The notes: generated by a model from the sequence alone, not told the origin. A stretch of 64,000 nucleotides of DNA from Notospermus geniculatus (GCA_002633025.1 NMRB01000766.1:43854-107853), one strand, 5' to 3'. Numbered from the stretch's first letter, positions 45,608 through 57,156 are shown. Numbers and translations are program-made.

Positions 45608-46914
45608 TTTCCGTCAATGTGCGTACTTCCTCGCCAGGCTGTAGTGAAACGGAAAATCGTTTGTTATTTCTCGCAACGCTGGTTCCAAACAAAACATTTT
45701 CCGTTCCACCTACTGGTCGGCGTGGAAGTATGAATTGGCCCTAAAGGCCAATTCATACTTTGCGCTTTGCGCTTGTCCGTTTCCTATGTGAGTGTGTGGT
45801 AGAAAAGTAATTTCATTGTTGGTACCACACATAAACATAGAGAACGCACAAGGGCAAAACGGAGAAGTATGAATCTTAGCTTCACACTCCATTTTCTTTC
45901 CGCGGGGTGGTCGGCGAGGAAGTATGAACTGTACTTTGAAAGCCTTGTACTTTGTTATAATGGTAGAGTTTGGCTGGAAACCAACTCTGGTTCCGTTATA
46001 TGGCGTCCAGTTGAAAAATAATTGCTCTTTTCTGCTGCATTAACTTTACCACACAAAACCCCTCCACACATCACCTGACGATTTTTGTTTAGCGAGAAAT
46101 CATTTGAGTCGAATGACAATGAAACAGGTTGGCTTTTTCAATATTTTAAGATCTACATGACGAGTGACATATTGTGCTCAGCCGACAACAAAGGCAGGAG
46201 GACGCAAATGAGCTATCATAAAGCCATTGCTAGCGGTAGTGTCATCATCTTAATTGAAAAGTGTATAATCGCCTCCCAGGTGATTACGTTTTAATTGTTA
46301 GTTCCTAATGCGCTGAAAAGGTTTAGAGACTAGTTTCTCGTGATTGTCACCTGGAGTCACCTAGCCTCCCGTCTGCTCGGTGGTTTACCGACTGAGCTGG
46401 GAGGGAAGCCCGCTGGGAGGGAAAACTGTTGATTTCCATTTCTCCCTCTGCTCAGGGTGGGATTTCACCTTCACTTTTAACAGAGGGGCGCATGATAGTG
46501 GTGATTTGTCTTTTTCTTGGACCAAAAGGGCAATTGCAGGAAAAAACATAGAGAATGTTCATTGCTGCTAATTATGGGATACGCTGGGAGGACAGGTCCC
46601 AGCGAACATAATATATTTCTCGCGAGTAAAGAATGCACCGCCTGTTGCAATACCAAAGTATAACAACATGAGAGAAACAAAAAAAAGCCATCTGATAAAA
46701 TGTCAGGTTGTTAATAGACATACACCGAAAATTGATCTTTTTTGCACTCACCGCGCACAAGTATATTAATGTAGAGAGGTAAGGCTCATACGAAAAATGT
46801 CGAATTTATGATGAAATCATCATATCTGATACTGCCTCAGCGCAGACGGCGGAAGAGCGCGCCAGACTGGTTCCCGGAATGAGCGCCGCCGGAGTGTAGC
46901 AGCAAAGATATGAA

Positions 46915-46956
46915 CCAATCCAAGGGAGCACGTTTTGTGATGACGTCATTATAAAT
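46915..46956 (+). promoter_or_regulatory. Candidate SRP72 promoter: CCAAT box, CRE, TATA-like
   Basis: CCAAT at 46915-46919, a perfect TGACGTCA cAMP-response element at 46941-46948 and TTATAAAT at 46949-46956 lie 55-95 bases before the SRP72 ATG. The arrangement fits a housekeeping promoter bound by NF-Y and ATF/CREB factors. Prediction only. Confidence 0.5.
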
Positions 46957-47009
46957 CCCGATTGCGGCTGTGAGTGAATCGAAGATACACGAAATAGCTG
47001 TGAATCAAC

Positions 47010-47118
47010 ATGGCGCAAGCAGCGACGAAGGAAGTGAACTTGCAATCTCTTTTTGCCGAATTGAATAAATTTGGGCAAAATCAAGAATACGATAGGGCGT
47101 TAAAGGTGGCAAACAAAA
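47010..47118 (+). CDS. SRP72: SRP72 exon 1
   Basis: ATG in aacATGGCG; residues 1-36. Donor AAA A|GTATGA, phase 1. Confidence 0.93.
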
Positions 47119-50100
47119 GTATGAACCTTTAACGTGCATGTATATAGTTAATTGATGATGGGCACCTGGGTTTTTGACAGCGAAATAGGTCCAATATGGA
47201 CTTGCACACGTCACATCCATCCACCAGCACGACACACTGCACTGCACTGTGCGTAGGCTAAGGTAGGCCTATGTCATGATGTAGTGTGCATCACGTATGC
47301 ATTGTACAATGGAGACACCTATCGGCCTAGGCCTATACAGTATAGGCCGATTTTAAACCCATGGCTTGGCCTGGGATATTGTCAACTCAGCCATTGAAAT
47401 AGCAGGATGAACTGAAACTTTCAAAGAGGTTCACAATCACATGGCTAAATTAAAGCCCCACTGTATTGAATCTGAAAAATGCAAATCATCGCCGCGATTC
47501 TTGACGTCAGTGCACGACATGTAAAATGTACTACGCTCTGTCTGAATACATTAGAGCCCTCCCTGCAGTGCAGTTTTTTTAATGTATGCTGTAAACTAGG
47601 CCTTGATTCTCTGAAACACCTATCAGGCAAGCATTTTGGGGTCCTTCACGAGGCCATGAAACCGCTGTTTGCATTCTCCTAACATTTTGAAAATATCGTA
47701 AATTTCAATACAGTGGGGCTTTAAATCTAGGCCTGCATTGTCATTACAATACTCAAGTCTCAATAGCCTGCTTAAATTCAAGTGCATTTTGATTTAGATT
47801 TCAGCGGAATCTTCTTTTTCTGCCATATTGTTTGGGACAATGGGTCATGATGATGTTGAACAATTGCTTATTGCTGAAAATTTCAGTTCTCCAAGAAACT
47901 CCTGATGATGAGAAAGCATTTCATTGCAAGATAGTTTGCCTGATTCACCTGAATAGGTTCGAAGATGTCCTCTCCCAGATAAAGAAGAATTCCAGAATAA
48001 GTGGGTAAGTTTGGTGGTACCAGTTTGGTAACTTTGAAGGGCATTTCTCATTAAAATTTGTTGATTTTCAGCGTGTTTACTGCTGTTCTGTCAACCATGA
48101 TCTTTTTGTTATTGCAGGGATTTGGTATTTGAGAAAGGGTACTGTGAATATCGTCTGAACAGGACTAAGGAATCCCTGGCCACCCTGAAAAATTGTCCAA
48201 ATAAAGACCTGCGGATAAAAGAGCTCTTGGCACAAGTGGTGAGAAAATGCTCATACACGTATTTGTGAGCCGCTCTGGCAAAACCAGACGCTTGTTGCTC
48301 TTACCTTGGGCAGGTTGAGACCAAAAGTTTGTGAGTTTCAAGATTGTCTGCCTATGAAATCTGACTGAATCTATTTCTTCCATACTCATGTGGTGTCATC
48401 ATAGTTCGTTGAGGCTCAGCTTCTGAGCAACAAGCATCTGGTTTTGCCAGAGCAGCTCACATTTTATCATACATGTCACGTCAACCCTTGAAGGGTTCCC
48501 ACTAGGTCTTCAAAACCTGAAAAAGTCATTTTAATCAACAAGTTAATAAGGATGAATTTTTGGAATGAAACCAGCAGAGGCTACATGTATTTTGTTAGAC
48601 ATATCTTTGACATCCTCTCCCTTCCATTCAGCTCTATCGTCTAGAAGATTATGAGGAATGTTACAATGTCTACAAGGACTTGGTCAAAGAGTCAATGGTA
48701 AGTCGAAAAAGTGTAAAAATGTTTTTGAAGTAATGTGCTTGAGGACTGTCATCGGAAAATGAGCTATCACTGTGACTGTGGATTGGTGGTTTTGAAATTG
48801 TTTCATTGGCTGCAGGCCGTTCTGCATCTAAGACATTACAGGGAAAATGAAACATTATGCCTCATTGGGCTGTGAATTTTCATTTTCAGGATGATTTTGA
48901 GTTTGAACGAGAGACAAATCTCTCTGCAGTGATGGCAGCACTTCAGCAAGTATCACCTGAAGAAATGGTATGTTTTATATTGTTTTTGCTCACCTCCTAG
49001 GAGGCGAGTTCTTAAACAATTTTGATTTGACCTACTTGTCAAGGTCACAGAGGTCAAATGATGTATTAATTGGCCAATTGTACACTACGTAGGGTGAGGT
49101 TGAACTCCATAGATCGACAGAATGTAATCGATAGAGTTGATGATGCCATATTTGCATCCTCCCACAGCAGGGGTTTTCACCTTGTTCCTCTTCATCCACT
49201 CTGCGAGTGTATGAAGAGGAGTGAGACCAAAGACATGCTATGGGAGGATGCCATATTTGGTGCTCAACTCTTGATCCAATATTATTCAGATGAAAAAAAG
49301 TCATAACCAACACTTTTGCTTTATTTCACAGGGAGATGAACCGGGGCTGCGTGAGGAGACGTTTGAACTGTGTTACAATAAAGCGTGTTTCCTGATCGGG
49401 AAGGGCCTGTTTAAGCAGGCAGAGGATAAACTGAGGGAAGCAGAGGATGTGTGCCGCAAAACCCTTGAAGAGGATCCAGATGTAACGGAGGAGGAGATCG
49501 AGAATGAATTAGGGATCATCCGTGCACAGCTGGGTTATGTTCTACAGATGCAGAATCGCACAGAGGAAGCACTCAAATTGTATAATCAAGTGGTCAAATC
49601 AAAGTAAGTTGTAATCAAGTACATGTAGTAAAATCAAAGTAAGTTGTATACGGTAATTAATCAAGTGAAGTGGTGTTATTGAAGTAAGTTGTCGGTAGAC
49701 CTGGGATGGAATCAATGCATAAAGTTCATCCAGGTGTACAGAGTGGCAAAGCAATCGATTTGTGTGCTCGCTAAGTTGTGAGGGCTTCACAAATCTGGCC
49801 CCAAAGTATTAACGTCACTCAAAATTTTTCTTTCAGACCCTCCGACTCCGCTCTTGCCGCAGTTGCCTCTAATAATATTGTCACCATCAACAAGGTTTGT
49901 CGTTCAATTATTGTCATTCAATTCATGTCATCTGAATGATAATAAAGATTTTATTAGCAAGAATAGATAAACACCGCCTCATTTTCATCAGGGCAGAACT
50001 GGAGATTGCATCTTATGGAGAATCTCAGCGATGTGGGCTTGAACTTTTCCAATATCACCACCACCAATCAAAATTTGCAGCATCTCTTTGCCTCTCAATA

Positions 50101-52110
50101 CTGTTGATTTTTCTTTTCAGGATCAAAATGTCTTTGACTCCAAGAAAAAGATGAAAGTAGCAACAGCTGACAATTTGGGGCAGAAACTAACCAAGGAGCA
50201 GAAGAAAGTGATTGATCTGAACCAGTGTTTGTTGTACATGTACATGAATCAGGGAGACCAGTGCAAGAAAACTGCTAAAAATCTTGAAACCAAGTATTCA
50301 GGTATGTTTGAGTGAGTATGGTGGTGTATAGGGTTGAATGTCGCAGGCCATCTGTTCAATTTCTGGCCAAGTCACAGTCTGAACCCTCAACGGGCCTGGA
50401 GGAATACAGTGAAGCGTTGAATAAGCTCCTTAAAGCGAATTGATATGGAAAAAATTTGATTTAGAAATAGAATTTGAAAGGGGACGCACAAACTTCTCCA
50501 GAATGTCAACAAAGAAATTTTCGTGCATTCTGATTGGCTGAAATTTTGTGTTTACAAACACTAGCCAAATGTAAATAAAATCTGCTATCAATTCGCTTTA
50601 ACTTTCCCCAAGAAAACTGGGTTGTGTCTGACTCAATCTCCAAGTAATTTTCTTGCAGGATTAGACACGCCTGTCCTCGTCCGAGCGGCACAGATCTGCC
50701 GAGAGAAACAAGTTAGCAAAGCTACTGAACTGTTGCAAGCGAAAGTCGACAGTAACCCAGACTGCTCAATCAAACTGAAGCTGACCCTTGCCCAGCTATA
50801 CCTGCACCAGCAGCACACCTACAAGGCGTGCGATGTGTTAAAGTCGATGGGAGACTTGAGTTTCAAGCCTGGCATCATCTCTTCACTCGTCACGTTGTAC
50901 TTGAACCTCGAAGACGAGGAGGCGGCGTCCCAGGTCCTGATGTCGGCAGTAGAGTGGTACAAGGAAAATGACGTAAGTAGAAGCATCTTTTCTGCCCACA
51001 AAATCTTGAGTGTTGAGGCAATGGATATGATTACCGGTATTTATATTTTCTTTCACTTGCAGCCACAAGCGGATGAGCTGCCTATGTTAATGAAGGCAAA
51101 TGCCAATTTCCAGTTGAAACATGGCAGTCCTCGGGAAGCCATTGCCATGTTGGAGGAACTCAGAAAGTAAGTAGGCCGCAAACACTTGTCATGATGCCTA
51201 GTATTGGCAAAACCTTCTGAGTTGCATAAATGCCACTTAAAACGTTGGATATTGTGACGACAGAGATCTGACTGAATGGAACTTGTGGCTGCCAGTTCGG
51301 GACTGAGCCTTAGGGCCAAACTCATAAAGGGTGTTTAAGACTCAGACGGGGTAACTTCGTCAAATGCATGGTGGAAGTGTGTGCATTTAGTGACGTTGCA
51401 CGCATCTAAGTCTTAAACACCCTTTGTAAATTTGGCCCTTAGTGTCTGTAGTAGAGAGATGGTGTCCTAGGTGAGAGGTCCAAAAGGAGGTTCCACTCTG
51501 CATTGTTGTTATAAGTTTGCTTCAATTCATCATCTTCTGTGTGTTGAAATGATGTAATGCCGTGATCCTGACATTTCTATTTTTCAGGAGAACTCCTAAA
51601 GACATGAAGATCCTAGCTCAACTCATTTCCGCCTATTCCAAATTTGATGCAAAGAAGGCTCAAATGTATCCTTTTTCCCAGTGTTAATTGCTCATGACGT
51701 GATATGATGTCAATGTCACAACCATTAACAGGTGCTTGCGTCCTTGCTTTCTCAAGTACATGGGCAGCATCAATGATATATTGGGTGGCATCGTGAAGGG
51801 CATCAATGAGCTCATGGGCAGCATCATGGGCTTCATCAATGACATTGCAGCTGTCATTAATGACGTTACTGGCGGCATCAATGTCGTGGGTGTCATCGAT
51901 GACGACATCATGGGTGACATCAGCAACCAGTGGCAGTGAAAGGATAATTCTGTGCATTCACATCCTTAACCCATCCATCAGGATAAGTAAAGACCTCCCA
52001 TCACTGGCTGATATGGCTACTGAAATAGATGTGGCTGCCTTAGAGTCAAGTGTGTCAAACCTTGGACAAAAATATGTTAAGAAATCAACCAAAATCGAGT
52101 CGCCAAGACC
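47010..52110 (+). CDS. SRP72: Signal recognition particle 72 kDa subunit, 12 exons, 3' end missing
   Basis: SRP72 pairs with SRP68 on SRP RNA and helps target secretory proteins to the endoplasmic reticulum. Exons: 47010-47118, 47887-48004, 48118-48238, 48632-48697, 48890-48967, 49332-49603, 49837-49894, 50121-50301, 50659-50972, 51063-51166, 51588-51665, 51982-52110. All have GT-AG borders and consistent phases, giving 542 codons. Diagnostic stretches: LNKFGQNQEYDRALKVANK near the start, FEKGYCEYRLNRTKESL, ELCYNKACFLIGKGLFKQAE (a TPR-like helix pair), NNIVTINKDQNVFDSKKKMK, and AAQICREKQVSKATELLQ. Human SRP72 is about 670 aa, so roughly the last 130 residues are absent, including the lysine-rich RNA-binding region. 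They are not seen elsewhere in the window; the N at 52188 lies just after exon 12. Confidence 0.95.
47450..47724 (+). mobile_element. TTAA-flanked MITE, family B, copy 2 (275 bp)
   Basis: Begins TTAAAGCCCCACTGTATTGA and ends TTCAATACAGTGGGGCTTTA plus A. Lies in SRP72 intron 1. Partner of 20841-21092. Confidence 0.8.
47887..48004 (+). CDS. SRP72: SRP72 exon 2
   Basis: Acceptor tgaaaatttcag, donor GG|GTAAGT. Encodes LQETPDDEKAFHCKIVCLIH then LNRFEDVLSQIKKNSRISG. Confidence 0.93.
48118..48238 (+). CDS. SRP72: SRP72 exon 3
   Basis: Acceptor ttgttattgcag, donor GTG|GTGAGA. Encodes DLVFEKGYCEYRLNRTKESL and continues to ELLAQV. Confidence 0.94.
48265..48460. mobile_element. MITE in SRP72 intron 3, 196 bp
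   Basis: Ends GTGAGCCGCTCTGGCAAAAC and GTTTTGCCAGAGCAGCTCAC; arms about 36 bp, continuing through cagacgcttgttgctc / gagcaacaagcatctg. Begins 27 bases after the exon 3 donor. Confidence 0.82.
48632..48697 (+). CDS. SRP72: SRP72 exon 4
   Basis: 22 codons, LYRLEDYEECYNVYKDLVKE plus SM; acceptor cttccattcag, donor GTAAGT. Confidence 0.94.
48890..48967 (+). CDS. SRP72: SRP72 exon 5
   Basis: 26 codons, DDFEFERETNLSAVMAALQQ then VSPEEM; acceptor ttcattttcag, donor GTATGT. Confidence 0.93.
49136..49270. repeat. Foldback in SRP72 intron 5
   Basis: gatgccatatttgcatcctcccaca pairs with the gggaggatgccatatttgg arm (shown here in part); an inner hairpin cctcttcatccactc / gagtgtatgaagagg lies at about 49190-49222. 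Confidence 0.65.
49332..49603 (+). CDS. SRP72: SRP72 exon 6
   Basis: 90 codons plus two bases. Encodes GDEPGLREETFELCYNKACF and the TPR-like region to RTEEALKLYNQVVKS; acceptor tttatttcacag, donor AA|GTAAGT. Confidence 0.95.
49837..49894 (+). CDS. SRP72: SRP72 exon 7
   Basis: Encodes KPSDSALAAVASNNIVTINK; acceptor tttttctttcag, donor GTTTGT. Confidence 0.93.
50121..50301 (+). CDS. SRP72: SRP72 exon 8
   Basis: Starts DQNVFDSKKKMKVATADN and runs to NLETKYS; donor G|GTATGT. A TACATGTA octamer lies inside the coding frame (LYMYM). Confidence 0.94.
50659..50972 (+). CDS. SRP72: SRP72 exon 9
   Basis: The largest exon: LDTPVLVRAAQICREKQVSK through LKSMGDLSFKPGIISSLVTL to VEWYKEND; acceptor ttttcttgcag, donor GTAAGT. 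Confidence 0.95.
51063..51166 (+). CDS. SRP72: SRP72 exon 10
   Basis: Encodes PQADELPMLMKANANFQLKH then GSPREAIAMLEELR; acceptor ttcacttgcag, donor AA|GTAAGT. Confidence 0.94.
51310..51442. mobile_element. MITE in SRP72 intron 10, 133 bp
   Basis: Ends TTAGGGCCAAACTCATAAAG and CTTTGTAAATTTGGCCCTTAG; inner ggtgtttaagact / agtcttaaacacc is perfectly paired. Confidence 0.8.
51588..51665 (+). CDS. SRP72: SRP72 exon 11
   Basis: Encodes RTPKDMKILAQLISAYSKFD then AKKAQ; donor AT|GTATCC, weaker than the others. Confidence 0.9.
51735..51930 (+). repeat. Degenerate short tandem repeat in SRP72 intron 11
   Basis: Repeats of the type gcatcaatga / catcatggg / tcaatgacat, about 12-18 bases each. They keep reading frames open on both strands; the resulting INDI/VINDV-like peptides are repeat translation, not a gene. 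Confidence 0.7.
51982..52110 (+). CDS. SRP72: SRP72 exon 12 (last one present)
   Basis: Encodes ISKDLPSLADMATEIDVAAL then ESSVSNLGQKYVKKSTKIES; donor CC|GTGAGT, phase 2. The downstream exon with the RNA-binding segment is not in the window. Confidence 0.92.
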
Positions 52111-52187
52111 GTGAGTACTTCATTGTTTTGCTAACAACCTTTGCTTATCTCAGATATTTCCATCACTGGCTGCTTCCATTCAGGTGT

Positions 52188-52188
52188 N
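52188..52188. other. Assembly gap (single N) that cuts SRP72
   Basis: Lies 77 bases after exon 12. Since the rest of the gene is missing, the real gap must be larger than one base or the next contig is misplaced. Confidence 0.75.
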
Positions 52189-52860
52189 ACTCTATAATAC
52201 ATGTATATGTCAGATCCCTACACCATGACACGTATTTGGTAGAATAACAATATATACTAGTACAACGTATATCGCATTGAAATGCCTGGAGCTGCCTTTG
52301 GCCCTCTAAAGGCAACATGGATGAAGCAAACAGTGCCTCGGGACGAGGTTCCAGCTAGTTTTGTCGGCATATTCGTTTGCTGAAACGGTAATCTAAAATA
52401 GTTTACCATAGCAACACGGAGTTGGGGTCTCAATTCTGGAGTTTTATTTGGTTCAGAGCCAACTGCATGTTTCCCAAAGGTCTGCGGTGATACCTAAAAT
52501 GGGGGTGTTTTGATCGATCCTTTTGAGGGGTTCCAGGCACTAGTGACTTGTTTACTACGAAGACTTCACAATCGATACATATACGAGTCATCATAAAGTC
52601 TTTAAAGGTAAAAGGCCAAGGCTAAGCCGTCCAAATGTCATGTGTTGACGACATTTTATTTTCCGATGAAAATATATACAAAGTGCACGTATTTTGGGAA
52701 ATCATCAATGCTCGCGCCCAATGGTTGAGATTTTTGAAATCGGAGAGGCTAAAATCCCCGAATGCAAACTCCGGATTTATACGCAAGGACCATTGGATGC
52801 CGCCCGATCGTTGAGGAACCAATCAAATCGCTTATTGCACTGTCCAATCAAATACCGCGG

Positions 52861-52964
52861 TAGACTGGTTCCTGGCTGTCGTTGTCGCTCCACTCCCGCG
52901 GCGCGGAACGGACAGTAGAGTGGGCGCCGCGGGAACTGAGCGGCAAAGCCTGGAACCAGTCTAG
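52861..52964. mobile_element. Foldback element, 104 bp
   Basis: Ends TAGACTGGTTCCTGGCTG and GCCTGGAACCAGTCTA; GC-rich interior (ctcccgcggcgcg / cgccgcggga). A one-ended relative is at about 46863. Confidence 0.75.
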
Positions 52965-55900
52965 GTAGGTAGTGAGAGTTGTTTTGCTCCTTCGTCTCAT
53001 TCCTAAAGCTTGCTCTCAATGTGCCATTCACCATTGTGGGTTTCTTTGCGATTCACTCTGTGAGACCAAAGACACAAACGACTGCTCAATATTTTTTCAT
53101 GGTTGAGTTGCCCAATAGAGCGCCAACTCGCGCGACGAAACGCTAAACGTAAACGTCGAGTAGTGTCGATCAAGTGCATACCGAAGTTTTAATCACAACC
53201 AAGTCGCTTTCGTCTGTAGGGGTTAAGGAAAAACACGACTCAGTCCCCCAATTAGACACTCCCAGCCACCCGATTCCCTATTTTATCACTTCCACGTTAA
53301 CTTCCTTCTCAACACGGACGCTGTGGCGTGATGAATACCGACGGCTAGAGTTTCAAAACGTTGACAAACCACTGAAATCTGACTCCTTAGTCATTTTGCA
53401 ACATGAGATCGCCATCTGCATTATGCATGAAGAGTTATCAGGGTTCGATATCTGCTCCTTATGTGTTGTGTTTTCATGCGCTATTTTACAAAACGAAAGG
53501 TGCTTCAACCAACCGTACCGTCGATGTGTTGCGCTTGTTGGCGATGAAGTGTTGAGTCTGCGTCAGTTGCCAAAAAATGCTCGAATTGGAAAGTCTCTTC
53601 GAAATAAGGGCCGGTGCTGCTGTTTAGTTCACCATATTATAGGCATACTGCCTCCCGCAATAAGCCAATTAATAAAATATTGTCTTGTCCTTCTCTTGAA
53701 TGAAAAGGAGACGTTTTCTCGATACCTTCCAAACTTTCCATGATCTCAAAAAATGGGATGACGGACGCCAGTGACCCAGTTAGGCTGAACTTTGACCCCT
53801 AATTTCAAACTTGCAGACGATAATGAGACTGCAAATGTGAGCTCATTAACATATTTAAGCAGGGAGTCGGTGATGAACTATGACCCAGTGACTGCATACT
53901 CATCAAAACTCAATAAAAACGCTTCTCAAAAAGCAAGACGTGTGCGATAATTTCATCAACATCTCCTGTTCTCGAGACAGTGATATGAATCATCCTCCCC
54001 GTTCGTTACTCGAGGAGAAATTCAGATTTTGAAGAAAAATATGTCCCCCAGGGTAATAGAAAATAGGGTCAATTATATTCCAAGATGGTGGTAGTCTCGG
54101 TGACCCAGCCGCTGTTTCGAATCTGGGGATCCGTAGGAGTACTGCGGAACAAAACGGCTGGCTGCGCGAGACTATAAGATGGTGGCCACCGACCATCAGA
54201 TGTTGATTTGTTTGGTCACGTGGCGATGTGATACTTCGAGTAGTCGATCACAGCAGACGAAAGTCGACTGCCTGTTTCGGGACGATTTCTGGGAGAGGCG
54301 TGGACTGATCCGCAGCGATACAGTTTTTGAGAGAGAAAAAACGATAGTTTTGTCCATTATTCTTGAGCGGATGATCGAAATTTTACATTTTTTAAAGAAT
54401 ATATAACAAGGGTTAAGCAGGTACATGTAATAAGTGTACTTTGTACTACATAATACAAAATATTATGTTCTTTACAGGCCCGGTACGCATCCTAAAGACA
54501 AAACATGCAGATAGGATGTAATAACGTCGTTATTTAACGTGATATGACCTACAAGCTATTCGATCCCTGGCATTATCGCATCATGTATATAGGTATCGTT
54601 CATGCGATTTTGTAATGCTAGCCTTATAAGCCAGCGTCTCAAAGAGATGGCGAGAACCATGGAGCTCATCTTCGTAGATAGCTTCCTCAAGAAACCATTA
54701 ATCTGGTACAGGTGCTAATATTGTACATTCAACTGAACTACAGTGTGCCTCAGAAAGAACTGAGAATTAAAGGAGCACGGTATGTCATCTCTTACCGGTA
54801 TTTTGACTGCCGACGTAGCGGGAGCCACCTAGCGGCAGCAATACGAACTACAAAAAAAACATTACAAATGTCCGTAGCACATCGGGTCCATTCGCCGACA
54901 ACGTAGTTAGTTTCTGGGGTTGGAGAGTGGCGCGCAGGGCGATGGTGGCGCCGGCTGCGGCTGTCGAGAAAAAGTGGCAATACCGGGCTTTAAAATGGAA
55001 TAAGGCTCTCGATGTTTACTCCATTGACCGACTCATGGAGAATACAGTGGCGCCACCAAATAGGCCGGTAGTCTATCAGGTTCTGGATGTGCTTTGAAAG
55101 TGCCTTATATTATGCGCGTTTGCATTTTCTCTTGACCACCACCGTGGCGTGGTGGTCTTTTTTCAAAGCTGGAATCTCCAGTTTTGTTCATTCACGTCAG
55201 CTTTAAGTAACCCGCATTAACCATCGAAGAGCCAACTACTGGCCGTTTTGTTCCATTTTTATTCTCAGTTCATTCTGTGACACACTTTATACACCAATAT
55301 TCAAAATCTCGATTTAAATCGTGTAAGGTCTTTGACCATTGACATTTGTACGTGGAAACAAATGTATTGGATGCTGATGATGTGGTATATCGGGTGTTTA
55401 TCGATTGTATAAGGTCTAGTTTTCTCACACCTAGGGCATTATCGGTTGGTATTTAGACATGGAACGGGAAAACCATGTGACGTCGTATTGTGATATTTAC
55501 AGCTCGCCTCTCCGGTTTGTTTTTGACAGTATATACACATAGATCTCGCTACTTTTGCGACACACAGACAACGTATAAAATGGTTACAACTGACATTTAA
55601 CAATACACCATTGCCCTACTGAATAATGACTGTAGTGATAATATTTACAAGTGTATTAATATATGTTTGAATTTGATTCATAATTTCTTGTCTTTAAGAA
55701 ACCTTATTTTTTGTAAATGCGGTAAAGATTTTTGAACACCATTTTCATTTTGGAGGGTTAGGGGAGGAAAAAATGCGTACAAAAATGTAATTATTATCGT
55801 CGTTTCTTATAGACTAGAAAAAGACCGTGTCGACCCATTCCGTGATATTGCATATCTAAAACCTTAGATTACGTAAAGTGAAATCTAGGCGATGTATTCA

Positions 55901-56261
55901 TGAGGGTCATGATTAACAAAATGGTTAAATATTTAACGAGTTGACGTAAGTTTAATGAATATAAAATTGGGGAGTATAGACGGTCGATTTTAGTCGCTTG
56001 AAATTTCCGTTTACCAGACTGCTTCTGATCCTTCCACTAGGCCAATCTGGCACTACATCGAATGCCGAATTGGTGGTGGAGTGAATCACTTTGTTTCTAT
56101 TCATCCTGCAATAGGCCTACTACGTGTACGTGACGTCAGAGACAAAAACCGCCCGTCTGCTCTCAGTTCATGGTGAATAATGTATCTACAATATGTCGAT
56201 GATTGATGTTTCAGGAATGGGTCGCCTGGTCAGTACGTATACATTATTGTCATCTCCAATA

Positions 56262-56617
56262 CAGTCTGGGTCAAAAGTACCTTGCTCCGTTCTCCGCAAT
56301 GCATATTTTGAAGAATGCCTGTTTGATGGGCGGCAGGAAAGGCACAACCAACAGGTAAATCATTCCGATGAATTCAATAATTTGCTCCAAATTTCAGAAT
56401 TTCACAGCCGATTTTACATTTGTAGGCCGAAAGGGGGCGTGCCCCCCTTGGATCCGCGCCTGTAACCAATCTTAAAAACACTACTACTTCATCCACACCT
56501 GACTGTGTCTCCAGCAAGACGTACGCCATGCACAAGATGCATATCGCCTATACTGCGCAAATCAGATATCGAAAAGCGCATCAGGTGCGCGAGATGGTTT
56601 TACTTTTGACCCTACTG
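56262..56617. mobile_element. Tc1/mariner-type MITE with CAGT ends, 356 bp
   Basis: TA at 56260-56261 and 56618-56619 flanks inverted ends CAGTCTGGGTCAAAAGTA and TACTTTTGACCCTACTG. TA duplication and CAGT termini are the Tc1 type. A fragment related to the hAT-like element end lies inside at about 56425-56463. Another lone end is at about 45167. No transposase frame. Confidence 0.72.
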
Positions 56618-57002
56618 TACTCATAGCTGCCCCCGACCTCCGCTTTTCTATACAGTTGTACAAAAGGCACAAGAATAATGTATATTTCAAAAGAACGCCT
56701 GCGGTATCAAAGACTGCATCCAATTCTTTAAGGTGTAAATTCTACGAAATTTAAAAAAAGTAAGCAACCGTTTTCTGCCGAAAGTACTCAAAAATCATTT
56801 CAAACTGCCATGATGAAGTTCGATAAAAATAACTATGAACGAAACGGACGTTACTGTTAAAGTATACGGTACATTGTGGGGAGGATAGAGCCACCAGCCT
56901 AAATTTTAGATCATCCTGTATACATGGACTGTGGTATGTGAGGATTTGTAAGTCTACTGTTACATATGACTAAGCGTGAAAGTTCCGTATGATCATTCAT
57001 AT

Positions 57003-57155
57003 TAGGGAGGTTAAGAAATCAAACGATAAACGTAAAGTTTACGACAATGTTATTTTTCATACTGCACATTAACCAGATTTTATATTGCATTTTCGGTACG
57101 AAAAAAACGTTGTCATTAACGTTTACGTTTATCGTTTGATTCCTTAACCTCCCTA
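57003..57155. mobile_element. TA-flanked MITE, family A, copy 3
   Basis: TAGGGAGGTTAAGAAATC to GATTCCTTAACCTCCCTA. Core reversed relative to copies 1 and 2. Confidence 0.85.
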
Positions 57156-57156
57156 G

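Larger units (their letters stand above)
42432..47009. other. Divergent intergenic region between NK3 and SRP72
   Basis: No coding exon recognised. It holds two diverged direct repeats (about 43508-43570 and 43672-43730), a 548-bp foldback (43776), a dispersed repeat (44360), palindromes at 45358 and 45503, and a half-element at 46863 that resembles the left end of 52861-52964. The last 100 bases look like the SRP72 promoter. Confidence 0.65.

Noticed and set aside
46330-46410. Minus-strand agctcagtcggtaaaccacc resembling a tRNA A box
   Set aside because: No matching B box or acceptor stem; a decayed tRNA-derived repeat is possible but not supported.
53174-53743. Longest open frame in the window (189 codons, + strand)
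   Set aside because: It starts at GTG, not ATG, shows no domain I recognise and no splice logic, and lies in a repeat-rich region of uncertain placement. Chance is likely.
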